This document shows positions 50,865 to 60,208 of a stretch of DNA of 64,000 nucleotides, piece after piece (position 1 is the stretch's first letter; every line of letters begins with the position of its first letter). A model generated the notes under the pieces. That model was not told the DNA's origin. It searched no databases and saw only the letters and a program-made list of their open reading frames with translations. This DNA comes from Phycisphaerae bacterium. Lineage in GTDB: Bacteria; Planctomycetota; Phycisphaerae; UBA1845; UTPLA1. The stretch is from assembly GCA_023150615.1 (NCBI GenBank), contig JAKLKO010000019.1, positions 1 to 64,000 of the forward strand. Direction: 5' to 3'. The translations under genes were made by a program, and so were the position numbers.

Positions 50865-51875
50865 TCATTGCGGCGAGCGGGAGTGCCGGCGGCCACCGGC
50901 TCGCGGCAGCAGCGCCAGGGCGGGCAGTCCCAGAAGAAGCAACGTCGCCGGCTCGGGCGCCTGCGCCGACGCCAGCCCGCCGTTGCCATCGGTCAGCTCG
51001 GGCAGGAGGCTGGCGATCAGGCTGTCGAGCGACATCGCTTCCGCGCTGGACAGGTCGGCGAGGGCCTCGGCGAACATGGATTGCACGAGGGCTTGGCCGA
51101 TGAGCTGGTTGAGATCGACCGGCGGCGTGCCCGCGGAGGAAGCGCCGAGCACGGCGCTGACACCGTTGTCGGGCGTCACGACGCGGGCCGCGGCGCTGGA
51201 GGGGATGGAGAATTCCGAAGCGGCAAGGGAGTTCAGCGTCGCCTGGAAGAACCCGGCCGCGATGTCGAGGAAGATGTTCCCGGAGACGTTGACGGGTCCG
51301 AGGTCGAAGTTCGTGCTCTGGTCGTCGGTGTAGACCATCCCGTCGGCCGTGCGCGTTCCCGTGTTGTTGCCGATGACCTGGAGGTTGTAGAAACCGAGGG
51401 CGTTGAGCGTGCCGGTGATGTTGCCCGTGAACGAGCCCTGCAATCCGAGGTTCTGGGCCCCGGTGAAGACGTTCAGGTTGTAGTTGAGCGCTGCACCGCC
51501 CGTATCGGACTGGATGTTGATCTCAGGAATGATCGCGCGGTTCAGGACGATGCGGTTGTGGATCTGCCCCTGAAGCGCCATGTTCACCGGTCCCGCGTCG
51601 AGCTGTTGGGCATTCCCGAAGGAATCCGTGCCGAAGGTCCGCGTGAACTCGTACCCGATCCCCTGGCCCGGGATGTTGTAGATGAAGTGCTGGCGGAAGA
51701 CGTTGTTGTCCGGCAGCGGGCCGTTCTGAATGGTGCCGATGCTCGGCGACATGGCGTACGTAATCCCGCGAAAGAGCCGCCGGCCGATATCGGCGCGGGC
51801 CTCCGTCGTGCCGACCAGCAGGACGGCAATCACCGCAATGAGCGGCCGGACCGCGTGTCGAGAGCGCTGGACCAT
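50865..51875 (-). CDS. PEP-CTERM secreted protein
   Basis: The product has 336 residues. A signal peptide (about 1-28) is followed by a domain rich in Asn, Gly and Thr (GFYNLQVIGNNTGTRTADG) without a recognised family, then a helical region and a PEP-CTERM tail APEPATLLLLGLPALALL with basic end. A good ribosome-binding site, AGGAGG, lies upstream of ATG 51875. The leader is unlike the cassette at 1-188 and 45612-45800, but it carries a strong hairpin (51901-51919). Confidence 0.8.
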   Translation of the reverse strand: MVQRSRHAVRPLIAVIAVLLVGTTEARADIGRRLFRGITYAMSPSIGTIQNGPLPDNNVFRQHFIYNIPGQGIGYEFTRTFGTDSFGNAQQLDAGPVNMALQGQIHNRIVLNRAIIPEINIQSDTGGAALNYNLNVFTGAQNLGLQGSFTGNITGTLNALGFYNLQVIGNNTGTRTADGMVYTDDQSTNFDLGPVNVSGNIFLDIAAGFFQATLNSLAASEFSIPSSAAARVVTPDNGVSAVLGASSAGTPPVDLNQLIGQALVQSMFAEALADLSSAEAMSLDSLIASLLPELTDGNGGLASAQAPEPATLLLLGLPALALLPRAGGRRHSRSPQ

Positions 51876-51900
51876 CGAACGTCCTCCTGCGAAACCGGGT

Positions 51901-51919
51901 CGGGCGCATGGTGCGCCCG
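51901..51919 (-). promoter_or_regulatory. Tight leader hairpin before the PEP-CTERM gene
   Basis: A perfect 8-bp stem CGGGCGCA/TGCGCCCG with a 3-base loop, 25 bases upstream of the start codon, so probably in the mRNA leader. It may affect stability or translation. It is too close to the ribosome-binding site to be an upstream terminator. Confidence 0.4.
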
Positions 51920-52103
51920 CGAGGTCACTTCAGAGGTGCTATCGACCAGAGTTCGGCGCGAGATAAGAGAGGACGCACGCCGTCCGGCCCGATAACGGGC
52001 GGCCGGACAACGTCCAATAACTCGCGGCAGGGCCGCACAGATATCGGGGCGGCGAGGATCGCCATCGGGACGCCGATCGAACGACCCGGCGGTCCGATGC
52101 AAA

Positions 52104-52547
52104 TCAGCCCCGCGGCGGGTGCTCATCCGGCCGCTCGTCCCCGCGATGCGGGCGGCCCGCCGCGGTCCCGAAGCCCTTGATCAGCGGACTGTCCTCCGGC
52201 TTCTCCTTCGGGTGGACGGCGAAGACCTCGACGCGTGCGATCTCCTCGAACGGCACCGTGACGACGAACGACCCGACGCGATAGGCGTCGTCGGCCGGCT
52301 GGCACTCAAACGTCAGGCTGTCCGTCCGGCCGAGGTTGGCGAGTTCCTTCACCTCGTAGATGGCCGAGTCCTTCAGATAAACGATGATCCGCATATCCAG
52401 CTCGGCGGCGTGCTTCTCGACCGCGTCCTTTGCGGGATTGGACTTCGTGCCGGACTTCCCCAACCGCGCTGCCGCACAGCGGCGCCGCGCCTCGGCGACC
52501 TGCCGGGCCAATCCATCGCCGAACCACCAATCGTAGTCGAAGAGCAT
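52104..52547 (-). CDS. Conserved-looking hypothetical protein
   Basis: The product has 147 residues. There is no signal peptide or membrane helix. The N-terminus is aromatic (MLFDYDWWFGDGLARQV), the middle has a beta-rich stretch (MRIIVYLKDSAIYEVKELANLG, FVVTVPFEEIARVEVFAVHP) and the C-terminus is charged and low-complexity. I recognise no family. GC and codon use match the neighbours, which supports a real gene. It is divergent from queG. Confidence 0.5.
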   Translation of the reverse strand: MLFDYDWWFGDGLARQVAEARRRCAAARLGKSGTKSNPAKDAVEKHAAELDMRIIVYLKDSAIYEVKELANLGRTDSLTFECQPADDAYRVGSFVVTVPFEEIARVEVFAVHPKEKPEDSPLIKGFGTAAGRPHRGDERPDEHPPRG

Positions 52548-52635
52548 AAAGCACCCGTCTTTCGAGGCGTTTCCGGGAACGCGACACGTTAGAAACCCGC
52601 GGGGTTCAAGTCAACGGCCGGGCGATGATCGCCGC

Positions 52636-52641
52636 TACGAT
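52636..52641 (+). promoter_or_regulatory. -10 TACGAT giving a leaderless queG mRNA
   Basis: TACGAT ends 6 bases before ATG 52648, so transcription should start at or next to the start codon. An in-frame ATG at 52642 lies within those 6 bases. Confidence 0.5.
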
Positions 52642-52647
52642 ATGCGC

Positions 52648-53595
52648 ATGACCCCGCGGCTGGCCGCCACGCTCGTCAAGGAAATCGCCGCTCAACTCGG
52701 CTTCGAGCGCTGCGGGATCGCGCCCGCCGGTCCGATCGCGCGCGGCGACTATCTCCGCGAGTGGCTGGCCCGCGGATGGGCCGGATCGATGGGCTACCTG
52801 CGTCGGTCCCTCCAGAGCCGCCTCGATCCGCGCGGCCTTCTGCCGGGCGCGCGGAGCGTGATCGTTGCGGCGCTCTCGTACCATCAGCGATCGCCGCAGC
52901 CGCCGAGCGATAAACCGACCGGCCGCATCGCGATGTACGCATGGGGCGAGGACTATCACGTGGTCGTGCGTGAGAAGCTGGAGTCGCTGGTCGCGAACAT
53001 GCGCCACGCGCTACCCGGGCCGTTCGATGCCAAGGTCTGCGTCGATACCTCGCCGATCGTCGAGCGCGAGCTGGCCGCCGCGGCCGGCGTCGGCTGGATC
53101 GGAAAGAACACGCTGGTGCTACACGAGATCGTCGGGTCGTACGTGTTTCTGGGCGTGGTGCTGACCAGCCTGGAGCTTGAGCCGGACGCGCCCGCGACCG
53201 ACCACTGCGGCACGTGCACGCGCTGTCTTGACGCCTGCCCGACGCAGGCCTTTCCGCGGGCCTACCAGATGGATGCGCGGCGCTGCATCTCGTACCTCAC
53301 GATCGAGCACCGCGGAGAGATCGATCCGCGATTTCACCCTGCGATCGGCGACTGGGTCTTCGGTTGCGACGTGTGCCAGCAGATCTGTCCGTTCAATCGC
53401 GACGCGCCGACGACGCGCGAGCCGCGATTCGCGCCGCGCCCGCCCGGTGCGCATGTACGCCTGCCCGACGTGCTGAACTGGGACGAAACCGCCTACCACG
53501 AACAGGTCCGCGGCAGGGCGATCGATCGCGCAACGCTCGCGATGTGGAAGCGGAACGCCTCGATCGCGCTGCGCCAGACGCAAGCGCCCTCGTAA
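52648..53595 (+). CDS. queG: Epoxyqueuosine reductase
   Basis: The 315-residue iron-sulfur, cobalamin-dependent enzyme converts epoxyqueuosine to queuosine in the tRNA wobble position. It has the catalytic-site VDTSPIVERELAAAAGVGWIGKNTLVL (Asp in DTSP), first [4Fe-4S] set CGTCTRCLDACPTQAF near residue 190, RRCISYLTIEHRG, and second set CDVCQQICPFN near 242. This is the usual length for a form without the C-terminal HEAT repeats. The other queuosine genes are not in the window. Confidence 0.93.
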   Translation: MTPRLAATLVKEIAAQLGFERCGIAPAGPIARGDYLREWLARGWAGSMGYLRRSLQSRLDPRGLLPGARSVIVAALSYHQRSPQPPSDKPTGRIAMYAWGEDYHVVVREKLESLVANMRHALPGPFDAKVCVDTSPIVERELAAAAGVGWIGKNTLVLHEIVGSYVFLGVVLTSLELEPDAPATDHCGTCTRCLDACPTQAFPRAYQMDARRCISYLTIEHRGEIDPRFHPAIGDWVFGCDVCQQICPFNRDAPTTREPRFAPRPPGAHVRLPDVLNWDETAYHEQVRGRAIDRATLAMWKRNASIALRQTQAPS

Positions 53596-53630
53596 CCGAT
53601 ATGCCCGCGCAACGACCGGCAGCGCCGGCA

Positions 53631-55328
53631 TCACTCCGCCGGCCAGACGCGCGTGCCGCCGACATACGTCTCGGCGACCGTCACGTCGCGCAACTGCTCC
53701 GGCTTGAGCGCGAACGGGTCGGATTGCAGCAGCACGAAGTCGGCGCGATAGCCCGGCTCGATCCGGCCCAGCTCGTTCTCGCGAAAGACCGCGTACGCCC
53801 CCTCGGCCGTGTAGGCCGTCAGCGCCTGTTCCAGCGTCACGTTCTGATGCGTCATCCACGTGTTTCCCGTCAGCGTCCAACCCGTCACCGCGACGAACAC
53901 GCCCTGAAAGGGATTGAGCGTTACGACCGGCCAGTCGCTGCCGAAGGCGACGTGCACGCCGGCCTCCATCAATCCGCGAAACGCGTAGCTGCTTTCGCAC
54001 CGCGCGCGGCCGATGGCCCGCTCGGCGTAGCGCGCATCGTCCGCCTTGTGATACGGCTGCATGGACGCGATGACGCGGAGCCGCGCGAACCGCGGGATGT
54101 CGTCCGGGATCAGGTGCTGCGCGTGCTCCACGCGCGGTCGACGGTCGCGGGCGCCGGTCTTCTGCTCCAGTTCTTCGTAAAGATCGAGCAGCTTGCGGTT
54201 CGCCTCGTCGCCGATGGCGTGCACCGCGGCCTGAAGCCCGGCCCGCTCCGCCGCTTCGAAGTTCACCGCCATCCGGTCCCGCGCAAGCGCCGTCTTGCTG
54301 AGCACGCCGCTGCTGGTCGGCTGATCGTCGTACGGCTCGCTCATCAGCGCGGTTCGCGAGCCGAGCGAGCCATCCATGTACGCCTTCAGTCCGGCGATCC
54401 AGAGCCGATCGTCCGGCGTGTCAAACGTCTTGATCTGCCGGATGCCCGCCGGCCAGTACTCGTCCTGGAGGAACAGCGCCACGCGGAGAGAAAGCTTGCC
54501 ATCGTTGCGCAGCTTTTTCAGCGCCGCCACGTCGGCCCACGCACCCATCGAATGCACGCAGGTCAGCCCGGCGCGATTCGCCTCACGGATCGCCGCCAGC
54601 GCGCCGGCGCAACGGTCCTCGAACTTCGGCTCCGGCACGAAACGCGCCACGAGGTCGATCGCCGATTCGCGGAGAATTCCCGTCGGCATGCCGTCCGGCA
54701 GCCGGTCGATGACGCCGCCCGGCGGATTCGGCGGCTGGTCGCGCGTGAAGCCCGCCTTGTTGAGGGCCGCCAGATTCACCAGCGCGCAGTGCCCATCCAT
54801 CCGGTAGAGCAGCACCGGGTTGTTCGGCGTGTGGTGATCGATCCAGGCGCGGGTCAGCGGCGTCGGATCCGGCCAGCTCTCGGTCGACCATCCGCGCCCC
54901 ACGAGCCATTCGCCGGGGCGCAGCTCCGCCACGCGCTGCTTGATGACGTCGATGAACTCCTGCCGGCTGCGGCATTCTCGCAGCGAAACCTGCGACAGCG
55001 AGATGCCGCCCGAGACGAGATGCAGGTGCGCATCGATCAGACCGGGCAGTGTGCGCCGGCCGCCGGCGTCGATGATCTTCGTATTCGGTCCGCGACGCGC
55101 TTCGACCTGCGACTTTGATCCGACGGCGATGAACCGTCCCGCGCGAACCGAGAACGAGTCCGCCGCGTCTTTCCGGCCGGGCGACCAGACCTTCGCATTG
55201 ACCACGATCAGTTCGGCCGGTCCGTCGGGCATGGGCGCCGGCTGCGTCGCGGGCGGGGCGGCGATGGCGGTGGCCGCGCCTGCCAATGCAACGAACGCAA
55301 CCACGAGCTGGAACTGATGAAGGCGCAT
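53631..55328 (-). CDS. Exported YtcJ-like metal-dependent amidohydrolase
   Basis: The 565-residue protein has a cleavable signal peptide (about 1-24: LVVAFVALAGAATAIAA). The amidohydrolase family 3 pattern follows: VWSPG, RTLPGLIDAHLHLVSGG (metal-binding HxH), IGDEANRKLLDLYEEL, RVEHAQHL and FGSDWPVVTLNPF. Family members hydrolyse cyclic amides or N-acyl compounds; the substrate here is unknown. AGGAGGAG lies 8 bases before ATG 55328; a longer in-frame start at 55499 would overlap the mreB end and hide the signal peptide. Confidence 0.88.
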   Translation of the reverse strand: MRLHQFQLVVAFVALAGAATAIAAPPATQPAPMPDGPAELIVVNAKVWSPGRKDAADSFSVRAGRFIAVGSKSQVEARRGPNTKIIDAGGRRTLPGLIDAHLHLVSGGISLSQVSLRECRSRQEFIDVIKQRVAELRPGEWLVGRGWSTESWPDPTPLTRAWIDHHTPNNPVLLYRMDGHCALVNLAALNKAGFTRDQPPNPPGGVIDRLPDGMPTGILRESAIDLVARFVPEPKFEDRCAGALAAIREANRAGLTCVHSMGAWADVAALKKLRNDGKLSLRVALFLQDEYWPAGIRQIKTFDTPDDRLWIAGLKAYMDGSLGSRTALMSEPYDDQPTSSGVLSKTALARDRMAVNFEAAERAGLQAAVHAIGDEANRKLLDLYEELEQKTGARDRRPRVEHAQHLIPDDIPRFARLRVIASMQPYHKADDARYAERAIGRARCESSYAFRGLMEAGVHVAFGSDWPVVTLNPFQGVFVAVTGWTLTGNTWMTHQNVTLEQALTAYTAEGAYAVFRENELGRIEPGYRADFVLLQSDPFALKPEQLRDVTVAETYVGGTRVWPAE

Positions 55329-55401
55329 CGTCCGCTCCTCCTGAAACGGTTCATCGTGCCGCGGCGTGTGAAATTGGAACCGCGGAATCCCCCGCGCGGC
55401 G

Positions 55402-56454
55402 TCACATGTCGTCGGCGTCCGATTCGAGCGTGTCTTTCCAGGTCGCGAGGTTGTCGAGATAGACGCTCGTGCCGCGCGCAACGCACGACAGCGGATCATC
55501 GACCACCATGCAGCGAAGACCCGTTGCCTCCGACATCACCTGCGCGATCCCGCGCAGCAGCGCCCCGCCGCCCGCGAGATGAATGCCGTTCTCGACCAGG
55601 TCGGCCGCGAGCTCCGGCTCGGCCCGCTCCAGCGTGCGCGTGACGGCCTCGATGATCTGGCCCACCGGCTCGCGCAGCGCCTCGCGGATCTCCTGCGACG
55701 TGACAACGGTCTTGCGCGGCAGGCCGCTGATCATGTCGCGCCCGCGGATCTCACGCGACATCTCCTCCGGCAGCGTCGCCGCCGAGCCGATCTCGATCTT
55801 GAGCTGCTCGGCCGTCAGAGGCCCGATGTGCATGTTGTACGTGCGCTTCATGTAGTTGATGATCGCCTCGTCCATGTCATCGCCGGCCACGCGGATCGAC
55901 TCGCTCACGGTGATGTCGGCGAGCGACATGATCGCCACTTCGGTCGTTCCGCCGCCGATGTCCACGATCATGCTCGCCGTCGCTTCGGCGATCGGCAGGC
56001 CCGCGCCGATGCCCGCCGCCATCGGCTCCTCGACGAGATACACGCGCCGCGCGCCGGCCCGCTCGGCCGAACCATAGACCGCGCGCTTCTCCACCGCGGT
56101 GATGCCCGACGGGACGGCGATGACGACGCGCGGTCGGACGAAGCGCCGGCCGCCCTGCACCTTTCGGATGAAGTAGCTCAGCATCGCCTCGGTGATGTCG
56201 AAATCGGCGATGACGCCGTCCTTGAGCGGACGGATCGCGGTGATCGAGCCGGGCGTCTTGCCCAGCATTTCTTTCGCGACAAGCCCCACCGCGTTGCCGT
56301 TCTGAAGCACGCGGTTCGTGCCCTTGCGGACCGCGACCACCGACGGCTCGTTGAGCACGATGCCCTCGCCCTTCACGCACACAAGCGTGTTGCACGTGCC
56401 CAGATCGATGCCCATGTCGACCGCGAACAGGCCCAGTATCGAGTCGAAGAGCAT
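55402..56454 (-). CDS. mreB: Rod shape-determining protein MreB
   Basis: The 350-residue bacterial actin homologue organises lateral cell-wall synthesis and cell shape. ATPase motifs are visible: phosphate 1 VDMGIDLGTCNTLV, phosphate 2 IVDIGGGTTEVAIMSL, and the adenosine motif GIHLAGGGALLRGI. It starts at ATG 56454 with an AGGAAA ribosome-binding site; a longer in-frame start at 56514 has no conserved sequence. It is the last gene of a run with a coiled-coil protein and a tiny membrane protein, replacing the usual mreC-mreD partners. Confidence 0.95.
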   Translation of the reverse strand: MLFDSILGLFAVDMGIDLGTCNTLVCVKGEGIVLNEPSVVAVRKGTNRVLQNGNAVGLVAKEMLGKTPGSITAIRPLKDGVIADFDITEAMLSYFIRKVQGGRRFVRPRVVIAVPSGITAVEKRAVYGSAERAGARRVYLVEEPMAAGIGAGLPIAEATASMIVDIGGGTTEVAIMSLADITVSESIRVAGDDMDEAIINYMKRTYNMHIGPLTAEQLKIEIGSAATLPEEMSREIRGRDMISGLPRKTVVTSQEIREALREPVGQIIEAVTRTLERAEPELAADLVENGIHLAGGGALLRGIAQVMSEATGLRCMVVDDPLSCVARGTSVYLDNLATWKDTLESDADDM

Positions 56455-56529
56455 CGCCGTTTCCTGACGCCGTACCCGAGACGCGGATTCGCCGGCCAGC
56501 GGACCGCAGCGCATCGCCGACCGCGCGGC

Positions 56530-56558
56530 ATTCTACTGCCGGGTCGGTTCAGCGTCAC
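56530..56558 (-). promoter_or_regulatory. Predicted internal promoter of mreB
   Basis: GTGACG (56553-56558), a 17-base spacer and TAGAAT (56530-56535), followed by a leader of about 70 bases. It would let mreB be expressed apart from the coiled-coil operon upstream. Confidence 0.45.
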
Positions 56559-56605
56559 CGCCGACGCGAGGCAAGATTCGAGTCGTAACAGGTCTACGAG
56601 ACGTG

Positions 56606-56770
56606 TCAACCGCCCGCGGGCGGGAGAATCGTACCGTACAGGTCCAGCATGCGATAAACCATGAACCCCACGCCACCCGCCAGGAACGCGAAGGCGATGA
56701 TGATGAGCACCGTGTAGACGTCGCTTCGCGGCTTGACGTGTCCGGCGGCTTTCAGGGGTGCATGGGCCAT
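56606..56770 (-). CDS. 54-residue membrane protein
   Basis: A short gene of 54 residues: a basic N-terminus (APLKAAGHVKPRSD), one membrane helix of about 22 residues (VYTVLIIIAFAFLAGGVGFM), and a short Pro/Gly end. It starts 4 bases after the stop of the coiled-coil protein, so it is surely cotranscribed. Its position between a coiled-coil membrane protein and mreB suggests a role like MreD or another morphogenesis factor; no known family is recognised. Confidence 0.7.
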   Translation of the reverse strand: MAHAPLKAAGHVKPRSDVYTVLIIIAFAFLAGGVGFMVYRMLDLYGTILPPAGG

Positions 56771-56774
56771 GGCG

Positions 56775-57680
56775 TCACCGACTCAGCGCGAAGCTGGCCT
56801 CGTCCGTCGCCTTGTCGCCGACGTGGATGTCGCCCGTCGTCCGCAGCAGCGTCCCGGCCGACGAGTTCGCCTCGACGCGCGTGATCTGAAGCGTTCCGAG
56901 ATATTTCGCGCGTTCCTCGCCGTGGCTCGGCCGGAAAATCAGGAACTGCATGCCCGGCGCGACGCCGTCGGCCGACCCCACGCTGATGCTGGCGATGTTC
57001 TGGCGGATCTTCGTGACGGTGCCGCGGATCGGCGTGGTCGAGACCGGCGCGCCTTCGGGCCGCACGCTGGGGACATCCGCCTCGACGATGCCCGGACCGC
57101 CCGGAATCTGCGTGCCGGCCGGCGGCTGGCCGGTGCGACGCTGCTCCTCTGCCGCGGCGATCTGCTGCGTCAGCGCCCGCACGTGCGCCTGCGCCATGGC
57201 GAGGCTGCTCGTGAGCTCCTTCGTGCGATCGTTCAGATCGATGTTCGTGCGTTCCAGCTCGGAGTTCCGCGCGACCAGCGTGCGGTTGTGCTCCTGCTCA
57301 CGGCTGAGCTGTCCGTTCACCACGTTGAGCATCTCGGTCAGGCTCGTCACGTTGCCGTTCAGCGAGACCGTCTGGTTCTGAAGCTGCGCCAGCTCGATCT
57401 CCTTCTTCTCCAGTTCCGCGATGGCGTTCGCCTGCGCCTGCCGCAGGGCCTCGTTCTCGGCCGTCAGCTTGCGGATGCGCTCAAGGTCCTGCTCGTGCGT
57501 CAGCTTGTTCTGGACCGCCAGCACCCGCTCGTTCGACTGCGCCGCCAGCGCGGCCGCCTTCCAATCCTCGGCCGACTTCTTCCACCGATGGCCCATGCCG
57601 TTCGCCGCAATGGTCAGCGTCGAGAGCGCCACCGAGAACACGGCCACGAGCACCAGAAACACCTTGGTCAAAGTACTCAC
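56775..57680 (-). CDS. Membrane-anchored coiled-coil protein, MreC-like layout
   Basis: The product has 301 residues: one N-terminal transmembrane helix (about 5-27), a long coiled coil (about 30-180: NKLTHEQDLERIRKLTAENEALRQAQ and similar heptads), a Pro/Gly linker and a C-terminal beta-rich domain (about 210-290: IRGTVTKIRQNIASISVGSADGVAPGMQFLIFR). The domain order resembles MreC, the periplasmic partner of MreB, and the gene heads the run ending in mreB. Sequence similarity to MreC itself is not evident. The start is GTG 57680. Confidence 0.75.
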   Translation of the reverse strand: MSTLTKVFLVLVAVFSVALSTLTIAANGMGHRWKKSAEDWKAAALAAQSNERVLAVQNKLTHEQDLERIRKLTAENEALRQAQANAIAELEKKEIELAQLQNQTVSLNGNVTSLTEMLNVVNGQLSREQEHNRTLVARNSELERTNIDLNDRTKELTSSLAMAQAHVRALTQQIAAAEEQRRTGQPPAGTQIPGGPGIVEADVPSVRPEGAPVSTTPIRGTVTKIRQNIASISVGSADGVAPGMQFLIFRPSHGEERAKYLGTLQITRVEANSSAGTLLRTTGDIHVGDKATDEASFALSR

Positions 57681-57860
57681 GATGCTGCTCCGAATGCCGT
57701 GGCGGGACTTCGCACGGAGGAACCCGACCGTCCAACTTCTACGCGCCCAGCCGTCGCGATTTCAGCGATCGAACCCAACCAGCACACCACGCCGCAGTGC
57801 ACTGCCGTGAGGATCGTCAGGATTGCATGCGGGATGGCCCCACATGGATTGACTCGTCCA

Positions 57861-57889
57861 ATTATCCTCGGGTCGACCTGTGAATTCAA
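57861..57889 (-). promoter_or_regulatory. Sigma-70-type promoter of the coiled-coil/mreB operon
   Basis: TTGAAT (57884-57889), exactly 17 bases, then GATAAT (57861-57866) on the minus strand, followed by a leader of about 175 bases to GTG 57680. Confidence 0.6.
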
Positions 57890-58055
57890 GGCGTCCGGAC
57901 CGCGCCGACCGTCCCTCGCCGGATTCCAGTATCAAAAACCGACAGATTTATCGGCGATGCGGAGCGGGTGTGTTCACGAACTTTAGGTCCCACACGGAGA
58001 TAGCTCGGCCGGCGCGGACAGATTGCCCCGCCGCCGCGACGATCCGCGCGGCGCA

Positions 58056-58085
58056 TTGACCTAACTGGTGCAATTGCAGTACATT
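58056..58085 (+). promoter_or_regulatory. Sigma-70-type promoter of the PQQ-propeller gene
   Basis: TTGACC (58056-58061), an 18-base spacer and TACATT (58080-58085), followed by a leader of about 200 bases ending in AAGGAG. Confidence 0.6.
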
Positions 58086-58294
58086 AAATGCCGCCCGCAG
58101 ACGATCGGAGGGCCCCGGACGCGCGGGATGCCTCGATCCGGACCGGCCACCGCGATGCCCAAACCGCCGCGAGGACGCTCGGGCCGACCGCACCGGCCGA
58201 CCATGAACGACGCCGAACGGCGTCCCCTGCTGCCGGATCGTGAAGGCCGATATAGCTCCGTAACGACGATTCCACCCCACAAGGAGTGCCGACC

Positions 58295-60058
58295 GTGCCT
58301 GCTCGACGCCGCCCCCACCGACCGCCGCTGATCGCTGCCCTCCTGATTGCGTCTTGGCCCATCGCCGCCCTCGGCGCCGACCTGATCGACCGCGAAGACC
58401 TTGCACGCTTCGACCTCCAGCGCTTTTGGCAGACCGAAACGCAGGCCGGCGGCGACCTGCTCGACCGAATCGTCGCCGTGGATGACAACCTCTACCTGAT
58501 CTCGTCCGGCAATCGGGCGTTCGCCCTGCACACCGGGACCGGCATCATCCGCTGGTCGGCCGAGATCGCCGGTGAAGGTCAGACCATCCGCGGTCCGACG
58601 CATTCCCCGCAGTACGCCGTCTTCACGACCTCGACCGCCGTGCGACTGCTCCACCGCCGCACCGGTCTCGCGGCGCAGGAGCCGCGGGCGCTGCACGGCG
58701 TCGTGATCGAAGTCCGCGGCGACATCGCCGACATCAACATCGGACGCCTGCACGGCGTGCAACCCGGCGACGTCCTGAACGTCACGCCGCGCGGCGCGGG
58801 CGGCTTCGGCAGCGCCCTGCGCCCGGCGAGGTTTCAGGCCGTCACCGTCCACGAACGCGAAACGACCGGCCGTTTCCTCGAGTTCGACCAGGGCAACCGC
58901 CCGCAGCCGGGCAACGAAGTCTGGGCCAACGTCGCGCTGCCGCTGCCGGAAGTCAAGGTGCCGTTCCCGCCGAGCGCCGCGGCCGTCGCCGACGATCAGC
59001 ACATCTACGTCGCCGCCGCGAACCAGCGCCTCTATTCGCTGACGATCATCGGCGGCTACCGCCAGTGGCAGATCATGACGCCCCGGACCGCCACGGCCAC
59101 GCCCCGATTGCTCGGCCGATTGCTCGTCGTGGCGGCGCAGAACGGCGAGGTGATCGCGACCGACGTCCTCGCGCAGGGCGAATTGTGGCGATTCCGCACC
59201 GAGGCCCCCGTCTTCGCCGATCCGGTCGTTACGCCGCAGGCCGTCTTCGCCGCCAGCAGCGACCGCTCGCTCTATGCCATCGACCTCGCGGCCGGAACGC
59301 GCCTGTGGCGCACGCGCTTCGACGCCGAGCTGCTGCACGCCCCGATTGTCCACGACATGCGCGTCTATCAATTCGTCCCCGGCAACGGGCTTGTCGTGCT
59401 CGATGCGAAGAGCGGTGACGCCCGCTGGTCGGTCGAGGACGGACTGAGCTTCCTAACGCAGATCGGCGACGACGTCTTCATCGCCTGCGGCGCCGAAGGT
59501 CCGCCGGGCGCGCCGCCGACGCTCACCGCGGTCGGCCGCTTCGACGCCAAATCCGGAGCCGAGCGCGGCCGGATCGAACTGCGGGGGATCGCCTTCGTCG
59601 CGGGCCAGTCGGACCCGCCGGCGATCTTCGCCGCGGACCGGCTCGGCCGGGCGATGTGCGCACGGCCGGCGCGCGATGCGCGATTGACTGCGGCGGAACT
59701 GGCCGACGTGATGCGCAACGACGCGGCCAAGGCCGTCGCCGACGAGGTGCAGGCGAAGCTTGACGCCGAACGCGCGTCGCGACAGCGGGCCGCCAGGCCC
59801 TCGGCGCCTGCGGCCGATCCGTTTGCCAGCCGGAGCACCGCGCCGCCGGCGGTCGGCACCGGCATCGTGCCGCCGGGCGAGGCCGGTGCGGAACCCGGTG
59901 CGCCGCGCGACACGGCAACGCGCGCGGCCGAAGAGCCGGCGAAGTCGGGCGACGAAGAAGCGTCCGGGGAATCGGAATCCGAGGAACCTGCCGAGGATGC
60001 AGCGGGCGAGGAGCCCGAGGAATCGTCCGGCGGCGACTCGCCCGGTGACGGCGGCTGA
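58295..60058 (+). CDS. Secreted PQQ-type beta-propeller protein with acidic tail
   Basis: The product has 587 residues. After a signal peptide (about 8-28) come repeated PQQ-like propeller blades (RWSAEIAGEGQTIRGP, IYVAAANQRLYSLTI, LLVVAAQNGEVIATDVLAQGELWRF, VFAASSDRSLYAIDLAAGTRLWRT). The last ~120 residues are a low-complexity acidic tail rich in Ala, Glu, Ser and Pro. Such propellers are assembly scaffolds (BamB-like) or solute-binding proteins; which one is unclear. GTG 58295 is chosen because AAGGAG precedes it by 8 bases; GTG 58286 overlaps that site. Confidence 0.8.
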   Translation: MPARRRPHRPPLIAALLIASWPIAALGADLIDREDLARFDLQRFWQTETQAGGDLLDRIVAVDDNLYLISSGNRAFALHTGTGIIRWSAEIAGEGQTIRGPTHSPQYAVFTTSTAVRLLHRRTGLAAQEPRALHGVVIEVRGDIADINIGRLHGVQPGDVLNVTPRGAGGFGSALRPARFQAVTVHERETTGRFLEFDQGNRPQPGNEVWANVALPLPEVKVPFPPSAAAVADDQHIYVAAANQRLYSLTIIGGYRQWQIMTPRTATATPRLLGRLLVVAAQNGEVIATDVLAQGELWRFRTEAPVFADPVVTPQAVFAASSDRSLYAIDLAAGTRLWRTRFDAELLHAPIVHDMRVYQFVPGNGLVVLDAKSGDARWSVEDGLSFLTQIGDDVFIACGAEGPPGAPPTLTAVGRFDAKSGAERGRIELRGIAFVAGQSDPPAIFAADRLGRAMCARPARDARLTAAELADVMRNDAAKAVADEVQAKLDAERASRQRAARPSAPAADPFASRSTAPPAVGTGIVPPGEAGAEPGAPRDTATRAAEEPAKSGDEEASGESESEEPAEDAAGEEPEESSGGDSPGDGG

Positions 60059-60208
60059 GCGCCGCCGGCGCACATCGACGACCGACTCCCGGATTGCGTC
60101 CACCGAAAGCGCGGATAGGCTACGGACCCGGCGCGCGACGCGTCCGCGCGGCCTGCCGATCGGACCGCGCACGAGCGCAGCGCGCCGGGATCGAAGGGGA
60201 ATCGACCG

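Larger units (their letters stand above)
57681..58294. other. 614-base divergent promoter region
   Basis: It lies between the shape operon (minus) and the PQQ-propeller gene (plus) and holds two good promoters (57861-57889 minus, 58056-58085 plus). It is less GC-rich than its surroundings near 57835-57990. No gene is seen; open frames here lack family features. Confidence 0.6.
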
